Origin: Arcicella rosea
GTDB taxonomy: Bacteria; Bacteroidota; Bacteroidia; Cytophagales; Spirosomataceae
Direction of reading: 5' to 3'
Assembly (NCBI RefSeq): GCF_040543805.1
Contig: NZ_JBEUMS010000013.1
Coordinates: forward strand, 153,339-217,338
Length of the DNA: 64,000 bases
The position numbers were made by a program, and so were the translations under genes. Below the pieces are notes generated by a model. That model did no database searches. It was not told where the DNA came from and saw nothing but the letters and a program-made list of their open reading frames with translations. Positions within the stretch are counted from its first letter, which is position 1; the number at the start of each line of letters is the position of its first letter. Shown here in pieces: positions 19,847-29,337 of the stretch.

Positions 19847-20175
19847 TTTAAAAGGTTTTTTTTTAAAATTAGCAGAAATATGGTACTAAAATGGTACCTA
19901 AGTACTATTTACTTTTCTAAAAAAATGTTCCAACTTTGTTTGAACAAAAACAATTTTTTATCCCAAGGAATGTCAATTAAAATAGGCATTCATATCACTC
20001 TCCAATGATGAAAAACATTATCAACAAAGCTTCAAATTGAAAATGAAGTGTGTGAAATAACTGTGTCCTATCAAATTTACCATGTTGTTAAAAAGCAATA
20101 TGTTTAATGAATCTCCATGCCCTTTAATGTCAGTTTTAACAATCGAGTTATCTTTTAACAATTATAATATAAACT
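19847..20175 (+). promoter_or_regulatory. Upstream region of the polysaccharide-locus SusC with candidate operators
   Basis: This 329-bp gap precedes the SusC/SusD/GH5 operon. It holds TGGTAC twice, 11 bp apart (19881 and 19892), plus a further GTAC at 19902, in helical-turn spacing, and a palindrome TTTGTT-TG-AACAAA at 19935-19948. The AraC-type output domain of the hybrid regulator at 34872-38510 is the obvious candidate to bind here. I could not settle the promoter boxes. Confidence 0.35.
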
Positions 20176-23100
20176 ATGAAAAAAAAATTACGGATTCATA
20201 AAGTCCTGTGGACTACTATGAAAATTTCTGTTCAATCGTTATTACTAATAATAATGCTATGTGAGTTTTCTTATGCCCGTAGTTCGAATCGGGGGAAAAC
20301 AATTACGGTAAAATCATCTGTAGAACAAGTGGTAACAGGAACAGTAAGCGATGAAAATGGGCTAGGTTTAGCAGGAGTAAGTGTAAAAGTAAAGGGTACA
20401 GTAAATGGTGCCGTTACGAGTACAGATGGGAAATATTCCATTGCTATTCCTAAAGAAAACACAACATTGGTTTTCAGTTCTATTGGATTTATCAGCCAAG
20501 AAATTAATGTTGGGACTAGAACTTTGGTAAATGTACAATTGATTTCGGATGTAAAATCTTTAGACGAAGTGGTTGTCGTTGGTTACGGTACTCAGAAAAA
20601 AAGTGACATTATTAGTTCTGTAGTAACAGTTAAAGCCGACAAAATGACCAAAATGGTGACTTTAGATGCAGGAGAAATGCTAAGAGGAAAAGCCGCTGGA
20701 GTAATGGTTACAACTGCTGATGCTGGTCCTGGTGGTTCATCAAATATTACTATCAGGGGAAAGAGTTCTATCAATGCGGGAAGTAGCCCAATCATCATTG
20801 CAGATGGAATTCCGATTGGTTCAATCAACGATATTAATCCTGCTGATATTGAGTCTGTTGAAATATTAAAAGATGCCGCCGCACAAGCAATTTATGGTGC
20901 AAGGGCATCAAATGGAGTGATTTTAATTGCTACTAAAAGAGGGAAGTCTGGAAGTATCAAGATTAATTATGATAGCTATTATGGTGTTCAGAATGCGAAA
21001 AGAAATTTTGATGTTTATAACGGAAGCGAGTTTGCACAACTAAAAAGAGAAGCAGATAGAGCCGTAAATGGAGGCGTTTTCAGAGCCGACAATTTAGTTT
21101 TTAGTGCAGATGAACTAGCTGCCATTGCCGAAGGAAGATCAATTGATTGGACAAAAGAAATATTTAAAAATGCTTCTATCCAAAATCATAATTTAAGCTT
21201 TTCGGCAGGAAATGAAAAAACAAAATTGTACGTAGGGGGTAATTTCCAAAATATGAATGGAATTGTGCCAACTACAAATATCAAAAAGGGAACTTTGCGC
21301 ATTAATTTAGACCAAACGCTAACGAAATGGCTGAAAATGGGTGTGAATACTTCATTTCAAATCTCAGATTCAAACGACCCAAACGTAGCATTTCAAGTTA
21401 GGCAAGTAATTACGGCATCGCCATTGGGTAATATTTACAATGCTGATGGTTCTTTTAATGTGAGACCTGGAGGAAATCAAGAGAGCTTTAACCCGCTTTT
21501 AGATTTGAATGAAGTAAGTACTATAAAGTATAATCGCAACGATATTCTTAATGTATTCTTGGATTTTAGTCCCATAAAAGGCTTTAATTACCGATTAAAT
21601 GTAAGTCGCCGGTCGTGGAATTATAAGGAATTGTATTATGCTACTAAAAACTCTTCAAATGGTTATGCCAATAGTTCTGGGAATGGAAATATCAGTTTTC
21701 AAGAAAATTCACAGTGGCAAGTTGAAAACATTTTTACGTATGATTTCGTCGTAAAAAAGAATCACTTTAATGTAACTGCGGTTGGCAGTATTAACCAGAA
21801 TGATTATTATCAATTTAACAATGCTTCAACCTTAGTTCCAAACGATATTCTTGGCATTTATGGTTTAGGTTTTGCTTTAAAAAACACACCAAGTATCGGA
21901 GGAAATACTCGTCGATTAGTCTCAGGAGTTGGTAGAATCCAATATGATTTCGATGCTAAATATTATGCAACATTAAGTGCTAGAGCCGATGGGTCTTCTG
22001 TATTTGGTGCAAACAATAAATGGGGATATTTCCCTGCTGTAGCTCTAGGATGGAATATTCATCAAGAGAATTTTTTGCAAAATACTACTGCTATCAATAA
22101 CTTGAAATTAAGAGCAAGTTATGGGAGTGTCGGTAATGAAGCCATTGCACCCTATGGAAGCTTAAGCCTTGCCAATCAACTAGATTATCTTTATGGAACA
22201 GAACAAGTTTCTGGTTTTGCACCCGGTAGTTTCTTATCAAATCCGAATTTGAAGTGGGAGACATCAACCACGTTGAATGGTGCGATTGACTTTGCTTTTT
22301 TGAAGAATAGAATCAGCGGAACAATCGAAGCATACAAAACAAGTACAACAGATTTGTTGGTGAATAGACAACTGAATGCTTCAATCGGTTATTCAACAAT
22401 GAGAGATAATATCGGTGAAGTACAAAACTCAGGAGTAGAAGTCCAGCTAGATTTAATTCCTGTTCAAACCCAAGATTTAACGGTGAAAACGGGCTTTTTA
22501 TTCTCAAGAAACAGAAACAAGATCATTAGCCTTTATGGCGATTTGAATAACGATGGCGTTCAGGATGATGATATTGCAAACCAATGGTTTGTTGGAAAGC
22601 CGATAGAAGTATTTTATCAACCTAAATTCTTAGGAATTTGGCAATTATCGGACAAAGCTGATGGCAAAATTGACCCTAATACTCGTAAGTTGGCAGTACC
22701 CGGCGATGTAAAATTAGAAGATGTTAATGGAGATAGGAAGATAGATATTCAAGATAATTATACTACCTCAAAATATAATGATTGGATGGGTTCTTTCAAT
22801 ATTTCAGCTACTTACAAAGCTTTTGATTTATCCGCAGATATTTATACAGTACAAGGTATTACAAGAAACAACCTTTACTTGTATGATTATACTTATGGAG
22901 GTGATTTAAGAGGGAACAGAAATGGTATTAAAGTTGATTATTGGACGCCAGAAAATCCATCAAATACTTATCCAAGACCCAATGCAGGCAACTCTCCAGT
23001 TGGAATGTATAACCTTGGTTTACAGGATGCTTCGTACTGGAGATTACAGAATCTATCAATTGGTTATACGATTCCTACGAAATTATTGGCAAAAGCTAAA

Positions 23101-23238
23101 GTAAACAGACTGAGAGTTTATTGCACAGGACAAAACTTAATAACAGTAACCAAGTATCAGTCTTACAGTCCAGAACAAGATTTATCTGCTTATCCAACCA
23201 CAAGATCAATTATCGGAGGACTTCAATTGAGTTTTTAA
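20176..23238 (+). CDS. SusC/RagA TonB-dependent transporter of the polysaccharide locus
   Basis: This 1020-residue oligosaccharide importer lacks an STN domain. The signal is in the first 36 residues; an internal ATG at 20218 (MKISVQSLLLIIMLCEFSYA) would start directly at the hydrophobic stretch and is an alternative. A CarboxypepD_reg-like domain (GTVSDENGLGLAGVSVKVKG) leads to LDEVVVVGYGTQKKSD, then the plug (NITIRGKSSINAGSSPIIIA, VEILKDAAAQAIYGARASNG) and the barrel ending LQLSF. Absence of STN fits control by the hybrid two-component regulator at 34872-38510, not by FecI/FecR. SusD follows 33 bp downstream. Confidence 0.95.
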   Translation: MKKKLRIHKVLWTTMKISVQSLLLIIMLCEFSYARSSNRGKTITVKSSVEQVVTGTVSDENGLGLAGVSVKVKGTVNGAVTSTDGKYSIAIPKENTTLVFSSIGFISQEINVGTRTLVNVQLISDVKSLDEVVVVGYGTQKKSDIISSVVTVKADKMTKMVTLDAGEMLRGKAAGVMVTTADAGPGGSSNITIRGKSSINAGSSPIIIADGIPIGSINDINPADIESVEILKDAAAQAIYGARASNGVILIATKRGKSGSIKINYDSYYGVQNAKRNFDVYNGSEFAQLKREADRAVNGGVFRADNLVFSADELAAIAEGRSIDWTKEIFKNASIQNHNLSFSAGNEKTKLYVGGNFQNMNGIVPTTNIKKGTLRINLDQTLTKWLKMGVNTSFQISDSNDPNVAFQVRQVITASPLGNIYNADGSFNVRPGGNQESFNPLLDLNEVSTIKYNRNDILNVFLDFSPIKGFNYRLNVSRRSWNYKELYYATKNSSNGYANSSGNGNISFQENSQWQVENIFTYDFVVKKNHFNVTAVGSINQNDYYQFNNASTLVPNDILGIYGLGFALKNTPSIGGNTRRLVSGVGRIQYDFDAKYYATLSARADGSSVFGANNKWGYFPAVALGWNIHQENFLQNTTAINNLKLRASYGSVGNEAIAPYGSLSLANQLDYLYGTEQVSGFAPGSFLSNPNLKWETSTTLNGAIDFAFLKNRISGTIEAYKTSTTDLLVNRQLNASIGYSTMRDNIGEVQNSGVEVQLDLIPVQTQDLTVKTGFLFSRNRNKIISLYGDLNNDGVQDDDIANQWFVGKPIEVFYQPKFLGIWQLSDKADGKIDPNTRKLAVPGDVKLEDVNGDRKIDIQDNYTTSKYNDWMGSFNISATYKAFDLSADIYTVQGITRNNLYLYDYTYGGDLRGNRNGIKVDYWTPENPSNTYPRPNAGNSPVGMYNLGLQDASYWRLQNLSIGYTIPTKLLAKAKVNRLRVYCTGQNLITVTKYQSYSPEQDLSAYPTTRSIIGGLQLSF

Positions 23239-23271
23239 GCAAATTAAGGAGATTTTTATTGTAGAAATAAT

Positions 23272-24819
23272 ATGAAAAAAAGAAATATCATTAACGTAAT
23301 GGCACTTCTATTAGTGCTTATACAAACATCTTGCTCTGACTGGCTGAAAGAAGAAAACTTTACTCAAATCAGTTCAGATTATATTTATACAAGTGAACAA
23401 GGACTCGTTGTAGGTCTTGGAGGTTTGTATAATATGCAACGATCTTACGAAAAAATCAATTTCAATGCTAACGGAGCAAATCTGTGGCTTTATTGTGCCG
23501 ATGATTTAGCAAATACAAGGACATTTAACGATGCCGCCATTTATAAAGCAAACATGACTCCCGCAGCTATGCCCGCTGAAAAATGGGCTTCGGGTTATCA
23601 GCTAATTGACAGAGCCAGTGCAATAATATCAGCAACGCCAAATATTACGATGCCCGCTACCACTAAAGATAGAATTATTGGGGAAGCAAAAGTAATTAGA
23701 GCAATGACTTATTTCAAACTCATTCAGTTGTATGATAATATTTTGATTGATACCGTTGCTACTACAACTCAAAATGCTTTTGATCCTGTTGTTTATAAAC
23801 CAGCTTCCAAAGAAGAAGTGTATAAACTAATTAATGCCGACTTAGATTTTGCTATTTCAAAACTTAGCTACAATGTAAAACCAGGACAGATTGGCAAAGC
23901 TTTGGCAAGACATTTACGTGCTCAGACAGCTTCTTGGAATAGTGATTGGACAACAATGGCTACGCAATGTGATGACATTATTGCCAATAGTGGTTTGTTT
24001 TTACAGCCAATTGACAAAGTTTTTGCCCAAGATGTAAACCATAAAGAGGCAATTTATACCTATCAATTTGATGAAATATTAGGAAGTAGCGATAACCTTG
24101 CTGGTGGCGGTGACCATCACATGCCTGCTTATTTTAATGCGAGATACTACGAAATGCCGGGTGGTTATATGATTGAAGACAATGCTTGGGGAGGGAACTG
24201 CTTTGCGTGGAGTACTCCAAATGCTTATTTGAAAGGTTTGTATGACAAAAACGTGGACAAAAGATTTACGAATTACTTTTACCCAGAAATTGTAATCGGT
24301 AATAAACCTGGCACGGCTTATTATGGAAAACCACTTCCTGCATCATCGTATTCAGATAATTTCAGACAATACACTTTTAGCCTAAGGAAATACCAAGATT
24401 TCAATAAACCAGCTGGTAGAGCAGGAAGCTACAAAGATGTAATTGCTTTTCGTTTAGCAGAAACACTTTTATTGGGTGCTGAAGCGCATTGGAGAAAAAG
24501 CGGAGATACTAAAAACGCTAAAGCCTTAGAGTACATCAATAAAGTTCGTGCAAGAGCAGGAGTGCCAAATTTTGATACGATTGATCAAAAAACAATTCTA
24601 GAAGAATCTGCTCGTGAGTTGTGTTTTGAAGGAGGAAGATGGTTTCTCTTGAAAAGAATGGGTGTTTTGGTAGAACAAGTAAATAAATACCATACTTACG
24701 GTAGTGCAAGTACAAATGTTGTTATTGCACCAATGCAACCTTATCAAGTAAGATGGCCAATACCACAAGGACAAATAAATTTAATGGGAGGTACTTTTCC
24801 TCAAAATATAGGATATTAA
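23272..24819 (+). CDS. SusD/RagB-family glycan-binding lipoprotein of the polysaccharide locus
   Basis: This surface lipoprotein partners the SusC 33 bp upstream. Its 515 residues begin with MKKRNIINVMALLLVLIQTS then Cys21, a lipoprotein signal. SusD features include the helical-core segment IIGEAKVIRAMTYFKLIQLY and the late signature ILEESARELCFEGGRWFLLK, ending PQGQINLMGGTFPQNIGY. It diverges from the other two full SusD proteins on the same strand, as expected for a different ligand. A strong stem-loop (24844-24890) lies between it and the first GH5 gene. Confidence 0.95.
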   Translation: MKKRNIINVMALLLVLIQTSCSDWLKEENFTQISSDYIYTSEQGLVVGLGGLYNMQRSYEKINFNANGANLWLYCADDLANTRTFNDAAIYKANMTPAAMPAEKWASGYQLIDRASAIISATPNITMPATTKDRIIGEAKVIRAMTYFKLIQLYDNILIDTVATTTQNAFDPVVYKPASKEEVYKLINADLDFAISKLSYNVKPGQIGKALARHLRAQTASWNSDWTTMATQCDDIIANSGLFLQPIDKVFAQDVNHKEAIYTYQFDEILGSSDNLAGGGDHHMPAYFNARYYEMPGGYMIEDNAWGGNCFAWSTPNAYLKGLYDKNVDKRFTNYFYPEIVIGNKPGTAYYGKPLPASSYSDNFRQYTFSLRKYQDFNKPAGRAGSYKDVIAFRLAETLLLGAEAHWRKSGDTKNAKALEYINKVRARAGVPNFDTIDQKTILEESARELCFEGGRWFLLKRMGVLVEQVNKYHTYGSASTNVVIAPMQPYQVRWPIPQGQINLMGGTFPQNIGY

Positions 24820-24843
24820 TTACCTAACCTAAATATTAAGAGG

Positions 24844-24890
24844 TTCAAGAATGGTAATACATCCGCATTAATGTATTATCAATTCTTGAA
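24844..24890 (+). promoter_or_regulatory. Intercistronic stem-loop between SusD and GH5
   Basis: TTCAAGAATGGTAATACAT (24844-24862) pairs with ATGTATTATCAATTCTTGAA (24871-24890) over an 8-base loop, with one bulge and one G-U pair. No T-run follows, so it is not a standard terminator. A hairpin here could protect the SusC/SusD mRNA or lower expression of the downstream enzymes; similar intercistronic structures are known in polysaccharide loci. Confidence 0.55.
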
Positions 24891-24938
24891 TCATACCAAT
24901 ATTTTAGATAAATCAATCTGTACATGGAATTAAGAAAT

Positions 24939-25946
24939 ATGAAAAAAAAGATTATTGTTCACTGCCTTTTTTTATTAATTAGCACATTTAGTGTTTCTGC
25001 TCAAACCAAATGGGGAAAAGGTTTTGCTTTTAAACAAAATAAAAAAATGGGTCGTGGGGTAAATATCATTGGTTATGACCCTCTATGGAAAGATAGTACC
25101 AAAGCAATAATGAAAGATGAACATTTTGAACTGATTAAAAAGGCAGGTTTTAGTAATGTTCGTATCGTTATTAGTCCATTCAAATTTTCTATGAATGACT
25201 CTACTTATACTATCAATCCCAATTTTTTTATAAGCTTAGACTGGGCAGTAAAAACTGCATTGAAAAATAAGTTGATAGCAATCGTAGATTTTCATGAGCA
25301 CAATGCCATGCAAAAAGACCCGATAGCTACTAAGCCAAAATTATTGGCCATGTGGAAACAAATTGCAGAACATTGTAAACACTATCCGAAAGAAGTACTT
25401 TTTGAAATAGCCAATGAACCAAACATGAAACCAGAAGTTTGGAACAATATTCATAGCGAAGCTTATAAAATTATACGTCAATCGAATCCTAAAAGAACAT
25501 TGATTATCGGTACAATCAACGGGAATCAAATCAAGCATTTAAAAGATTTAACCTTGCCTGAAGACGACCGTAATATCATTGTTGCTATTCATTATTATAG
25601 TCCTATTCAATTTACACATCAAGGAGCACCTTGGTCAGTTAAAAACAAAGATTTAAGTGGGATTGAATGGACACAAAGTGATAACGAAATGCAGGCAGTA
25701 AAGCTAGATTTTGAGATAGCTCAAGAGTGGTCTAAAAAATATAATCGGCCTTTAACTTTAGGAGAATTTGGTGCTTATGAAAAGGCAGATATGGCTTCAA
25801 GAGTAAAGTGGACAAACTATGTTGCACGCCAAGCCGAAAGGAATTCTTGGAGTTGGAGTTATTGGCAATTTGATTCTGATTTTATTCTTTACGATATGAA
25901 ATCTCAAGCATGGGTTGAACCCATAAAAAATGCACTGATTCCTTAG
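24939..25946 (+). CDS. Glycoside hydrolase family 5 enzyme (endo-beta-glycanase type)
   Basis: GH5 enzymes are retaining endo-acting hydrolases (cellulase, mannanase, xylanase and related activities). The ATG at 24939 gives a signal peptide ending VSAQ; an ATG 15 bp upstream adds five residues. The product is a single (beta/alpha)8 domain of about 335 residues. Visible catalytic signatures are FEIANEPN, with Glu160 as acid/base, and LGEFGAY, with Glu276 as nucleophile. Supporting residues include the DFHEHN strand (beta-3) and the IHYYSP strand. A second, lipoprotein GH5 follows 59 bp downstream, so two related enzymes likely act on one backbone at different sites. The subfamily cannot be assigned from sequence alone. 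Confidence 0.9.
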   Translation: MKKKIIVHCLFLLISTFSVSAQTKWGKGFAFKQNKKMGRGVNIIGYDPLWKDSTKAIMKDEHFELIKKAGFSNVRIVISPFKFSMNDSTYTINPNFFISLDWAVKTALKNKLIAIVDFHEHNAMQKDPIATKPKLLAMWKQIAEHCKHYPKEVLFEIANEPNMKPEVWNNIHSEAYKIIRQSNPKRTLIIGTINGNQIKHLKDLTLPEDDRNIIVAIHYYSPIQFTHQGAPWSVKNKDLSGIEWTQSDNEMQAVKLDFEIAQEWSKKYNRPLTLGEFGAYEKADMASRVKWTNYVARQAERNSWSWSYWQFDSDFILYDMKSQAWVEPIKNALIP

Positions 25947-26005
25947 GAACAAGTATTTAACCCCAAGTAAGTCTAAAATTAACTCGAAATCAAACAATTG
26001 GAATA

Positions 26006-27193
26006 ATGAAAAATGTAAGTATAAAGATATTAAAAAGAGTTTTTTACGGCATGGTATGTTATATCTGCTTACCCTTATTTATTTTTTCATGTGCAAGCCA
26101 GTCTGGTGGAGTTGTTCCAATAACGCCACCACCAGTAAGCCCACCTATTACTACACCCATTCCTGCGATAAATACTAATGCTACAACCGCTAAAGAAATC
26201 GTATTAGACATGGCAGCAGGATTTAATTTAGGTAATGTTTTTGAAAATGGTATCAATCCAACAAATCCATCAACCAACAAAGGAATCATTGATTTGTATT
26301 ACAATGCAGGAATGAGGCATGTAAGGATTCCTACTACATGGATGGATGGTTTTAGTAATAATTTAGCAGATGCCAATGGCAATTTGAATACTTTGCATCC
26401 AAGATTTTTGGAACTGAAAGAAATCATTGATTATGCTCTTGCCAAAAAAATGTATGTTGTACTGAACACACATCATGAACATTGGCTAAAAGACCATTAC
26501 GATGGTACTGCCATTTACGATACTAAATTTGCGAAATTATGGACGGGCATTGCTACTTTCTTCAAAGAATATCCCAAACAATTACTCTTTGAAGTACTGA
26601 ACGAGCCAGAAGGAAATTTAGGGCAATGGAGTGGAACGGGCTATCCATTACCTACTGTTGAACAGGCTTTAGTTTATACCAGGAAAGTAAATAGTATTGC
26701 TTATAATGCCATTAGAGCAACTGGTGGAGCAAATGCCACTCGTATTGTTATGATTTCTCCAAATGGACAGGGCAATCAAGGAATGATTGAAGAAGTATAT
26801 CCAACCAAAGCAAGTTTGCCAGGTGGTGGTACAGATACTTATTTAGCTATACAAGTTCATACCTATGACCCTTGGGCATTTTGCGGACAAACAGGCAATA
26901 ATGCGGCTTTCCCAGGGAATACTTCTATTGAAAATGCGATTAAAAAAGTAGGGGTTCATGCTACTTTACTAGATGTTCCTATTAATTACGGGGAGTTTGG
27001 TGTTGGAAGACAATCAAATACGGCTGAACGCAATACGGATCTTGTTCGTGGTTATTACAGAGTTTTTAATCTTACGTGTAAAACACAAAAAATGTCGTTT
27101 ACAGCATGGGATGATAGAGGTTGGTTTGGTCTTGTCAACAAAGAAGGAACATCTTTTGTGAACAATATTGTACCTTCGATGATGGCACAGTGA
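26006..27193 (+). CDS. Glycoside hydrolase family 5 lipoprotein (surface endo-glycanase)
   Basis: This 395-residue lipoprotein has the lipobox LFIFSC at Cys29, followed by a Pro/Thr-rich linker (about 36-60), an arrangement seen in enzymes displayed on the cell surface. The GH5 domain (about 62-390) shows FNLGNVFE, RHVRIPTTW, NTHHEHW, LFEVLNEPEG with acid/base Glu200, QVHTYDPWAF, and NYGEFG with nucleophile Glu330. It resembles GH5 endoglucanase/xyloglucanase/mannanase types. As the surface enzyme of the operon it should make the first cuts so that SusC/SusD can import fragments. The carbohydrate-binding protein follows 27 bp later. Confidence 0.92.
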   Translation: MKNVSIKILKRVFYGMVCYICLPLFIFSCASQSGGVVPITPPPVSPPITTPIPAINTNATTAKEIVLDMAAGFNLGNVFENGINPTNPSTNKGIIDLYYNAGMRHVRIPTTWMDGFSNNLADANGNLNTLHPRFLELKEIIDYALAKKMYVVLNTHHEHWLKDHYDGTAIYDTKFAKLWTGIATFFKEYPKQLLFEVLNEPEGNLGQWSGTGYPLPTVEQALVYTRKVNSIAYNAIRATGGANATRIVMISPNGQGNQGMIEEVYPTKASLPGGGTDTYLAIQVHTYDPWAFCGQTGNNAAFPGNTSIENAIKKVGVHATLLDVPINYGEFGVGRQSNTAERNTDLVRGYYRVFNLTCKTQKMSFTAWDDRGWFGLVNKEGTSFVNNIVPSMMAQ

Positions 27194-27220
27194 TAACCCT
27201 TAATTCTAAAATTTCATTCC

Positions 27221-27907
27221 ATGAAAAATATCATAGTAAGTACCGTGTTGATGATTGTATTGATGGCTATAAAAAATCGGCAGGAGAATTTGGATGAAGT
27301 TTATACTAACGCTATAAAAAATTATCAGGGAAAACCGTGGAATAATCAATCACAGAAGATTCCGGGTAAAATTCAATGTGAATGGTATGATTTGGGAGGG
27401 GAAGGAGTAGCCTATCATGACAAAGACAGCTTAAATAATGGTAGTGGAAAACTCAATCCAGCGAATGGTACATTTCTCAACGAATTCAGAATGAAGGAAG
27501 GTGTAGATATTTCTTATACCAAAAACAAAGATATTGATAACAGCCCTTTTAATTTAGTAGAACCCATTATTGGTGAATTATATGTGGGTTGGACAATGCC
27601 CGATGAATGGATAAATTACTCTGTAATAATTAACCAAACGGGTTTTTATACGATTGAAATGATGTACACCGCTAGTGGAAATGGAAGTATTTCTTTACTC
27701 ATTGATGGTGAAGAAATAAGTCCAGAAATATTAATGCCTTCTACACGGAATGACAACGAAACGGTGGCATGGAGACAATGGCATCATTGGAATAAACTAA
27801 ACACTAACATATCCAAAGAACTAAAAAAGGGAAAACATATTTTAACCTTAAAAACTGTCAAGAACGGTAACATGAATTTTGATTTTATTGATTTTAAAAC
27901 GAAGTAA
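27221..27907 (+). CDS. Secreted carbohydrate-binding protein (CBM6/CBM35-like beta-sandwich)
   Basis: The 228 residues have an N-terminal hydrophobic stretch (MKNIIVSTVLMIVLMAI) and one beta-sandwich. QCEWYDLGGEGVAYHD, then WTMPDEWINYSVIINQTGFY, SISLLIDGEEI and KGKHILTLK are typical of CBM6/35/36-type modules, in which the first strand often carries a metal- or ligand-binding Glu. No catalytic domain is attached, which is unusual since such modules are normally appended to enzymes. It lies 27 bp after the lipoprotein GH5, so it may serve as a separate glycan-binding helper. Confidence 0.75.
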   Translation: MKNIIVSTVLMIVLMAIKNRQENLDEVYTNAIKNYQGKPWNNQSQKIPGKIQCEWYDLGGEGVAYHDKDSLNNGSGKLNPANGTFLNEFRMKEGVDISYTKNKDIDNSPFNLVEPIIGELYVGWTMPDEWINYSVIINQTGFYTIEMMYTASGNGSISLLIDGEEISPEILMPSTRNDNETVAWRQWHHWNKLNTNISKELKKGKHILTLKTVKNGNMNFDFIDFKTK

Positions 27908-27955
27908 TTTTAAAGTAATCAATAACTATAATTTTTACGCTAATTAACCAAACGA

Positions 27956-28867
27956 ATGAAAATAACATTTTTTAGTGTTTTGATGATTCTCAGTATATCT
28001 TTTTCATCAGCACAAAACAAAGGAAAACAGAAAGACATTATTCTTTCTGTTAACGCTTATTCTTTTGCAGATTTATTGACTGCCCGTGAGCCAAGAGATA
28101 AACAACAGGTATTTTCATATTTTAATTTACTGGATTGGTGTGCTACTCAAAATATCAAGGCTTTAGATGCTACCGCTTATTTTTTTCCGACCTATCCAGA
28201 AGTACCTTCTGATGAATATTTAGAAAAATTCAAGAATCACGCAAAAAAACTTGGAATTGCTATTAGCGGAACGGGTGTTCGGAACAATTTTGCTTCCCCC
28301 GACCCAAAAATTAGAGAAGAAGGCGTAAAACTAACCAAATCTTGGATTGTTGCAGCTGCTAAAATAGGCGCTCCTGTGGTAAGAGTATTCGATGGTGCAA
28401 TTCCAAAAGGATATGAAGATAAATGGGAAGAACCAGCGCAATGGATGATTGCGTGTTATAAAGAATGTGCCGAATTTGGGGCGCAATATGGCGTAAAAGT
28501 AGGAATTCAAAATCATGGAGAAATGCTTCAAACAGCAGCCCAATGCAAGTATATTTTAGAAAAAGTAAATTCTAAATGGGTAGGATTAATTTTAGATACT
28601 GGAAATTTCAAAACTGCTGATCCTTATAAAGACATCGCTGAAATGGTGCCATTTGCTATCAACTGGCAAGTGAAAGAAAGTGTATTTGGCATTGGCAGTC
28701 CTATCAGAACAGATTTCAAAAAACTCATGAAAATAATCATTGAAGGCGGTTACAAAGGATATTTACCAGTAGAGACTTTATTGGTTCGTGGAGAATCTTA
28801 TGATCCTTTCAGTAAAGTGCCAGCGATGTTAAAAGAGATGGAAGAAGCCAGTAAAGCCCTTAAGTAA
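27956..28867 (+). CDS. Exported sugar phosphate isomerase/epimerase-like TIM barrel
   Basis: A signal peptide (MKITFFSVLMILSISFSSAQ) precedes one AP-endonuclease-2/xylose-isomerase-type TIM barrel: ILSVNAYSFADLL, LGIAISGTGVRNNF, GAPVVRVFDG, VKVGIQNHGEMLQTA, WVGLILDTGNFKTADPY, GYLPVETL. The His of IQNHGE and the Asp of LILDTGNF are placed where this superfamily binds its metal. Secreted members are frequent in Bacteroidota sugar loci, acting on free sugars or keto-sugars in the periplasm; the exact reaction is unknown. It is the last gene of the plus-strand operon, 48 bp after the carbohydrate-binding protein, and is followed by convergent genes. Confidence 0.85.
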   Translation: MKITFFSVLMILSISFSSAQNKGKQKDIILSVNAYSFADLLTAREPRDKQQVFSYFNLLDWCATQNIKALDATAYFFPTYPEVPSDEYLEKFKNHAKKLGIAISGTGVRNNFASPDPKIREEGVKLTKSWIVAAAKIGAPVVRVFDGAIPKGYEDKWEEPAQWMIACYKECAEFGAQYGVKVGIQNHGEMLQTAAQCKYILEKVNSKWVGLILDTGNFKTADPYKDIAEMVPFAINWQVKESVFGIGSPIRTDFKKLMKIIIEGGYKGYLPVETLLVRGESYDPFSKVPAMLKEMEEASKALK

Positions 28868-29040
28868 GGGCTTAATTACATGATATATGAGGAGAACAAA
28901 ACTCGTAATGTTAAACCTATGTTATTTTTATGCTTTTCTAACTTGTGTGTACTTATTAATATTCCAGACATTTTTTCAGTAGCATATGATTTGAATTATA
29001 ATTATGATTATGTTAAGTATGAGTATAAAAGTTCTTCATG

Positions 29041-29092
29041 TAAACAATCAATATCCAATATTATTTCTGGGTTATTGGATATTGATTGTTTA
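29041..29092. terminator. Perfect 20-bp stem-loop between convergent operons
   Basis: Positions 29041-29060 and 29073-29092 are exact reverse complements (20 bp) over a 12-base loop. The stem is AT-rich, with a short A-rich stretch but no clear T-run. It lies 174 bp after the isomerase-like gene and probably ends or stabilises that transcript. Confidence 0.5.
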
Positions 29093-29295
29093 AAATTTCC
29101 TTAAATACTAATTGTGGAAATTGGAAAATGACATGTCTCCAAATAGGTCAAGTATATTCGCCAGAGTACTCGTTGTATTGGTATTTGATACCTATATCAT
29201 CAAAACTTTTCAACATGGCTGGGTAATTTGTATAGGTTATATCTTCTTTTCCATTATGCTAAAGCTATCTGTGAATAACCTCAACAGCAAGATTA

Positions 29296-29332
29296 AATTC
29301 CTAAAAGTGAAGATGTTTCACTTTTAGGAATT
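29296..29332. terminator. Stem-loop terminator at the end of the GH2 gene
   Basis: A perfect 16-bp inverted repeat (29296-29311 with 29317-29332) encloses a 5-base loop, six bases beyond the GH2 stop on the minus strand. A-rich and T-rich sequence on both sides suits termination from either direction. Confidence 0.6.
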
Positions 29333-29337
29333 ATAGG

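Larger units (their letters stand above)
28868..29337. other. Convergent intergenic region with two strong stem-loops
   Basis: This 470-bp gap separates the plus-strand operon from the convergent GH2 gene. It holds the two hairpins listed separately. Two open frames here (28880-29104 and 29112-29327) lack family resemblance, and the second runs into the terminator arm, so I do not call them. The second could encode a small hydrophobic peptide from the ATG at 29133, but support is poor. Confidence 0.5.

Noticed and set aside
28880..29104. Plus-strand open frame after the isomerase-like gene
   Set aside because: Its end coincides with the arms of a 20-bp hairpin and it matches no family.
29133..29327. 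Possible small hydrophobic protein in the convergent gap
   Set aside because: Its last codons lie inside the GH2 terminator stem; the hydrophobic content could be chance.
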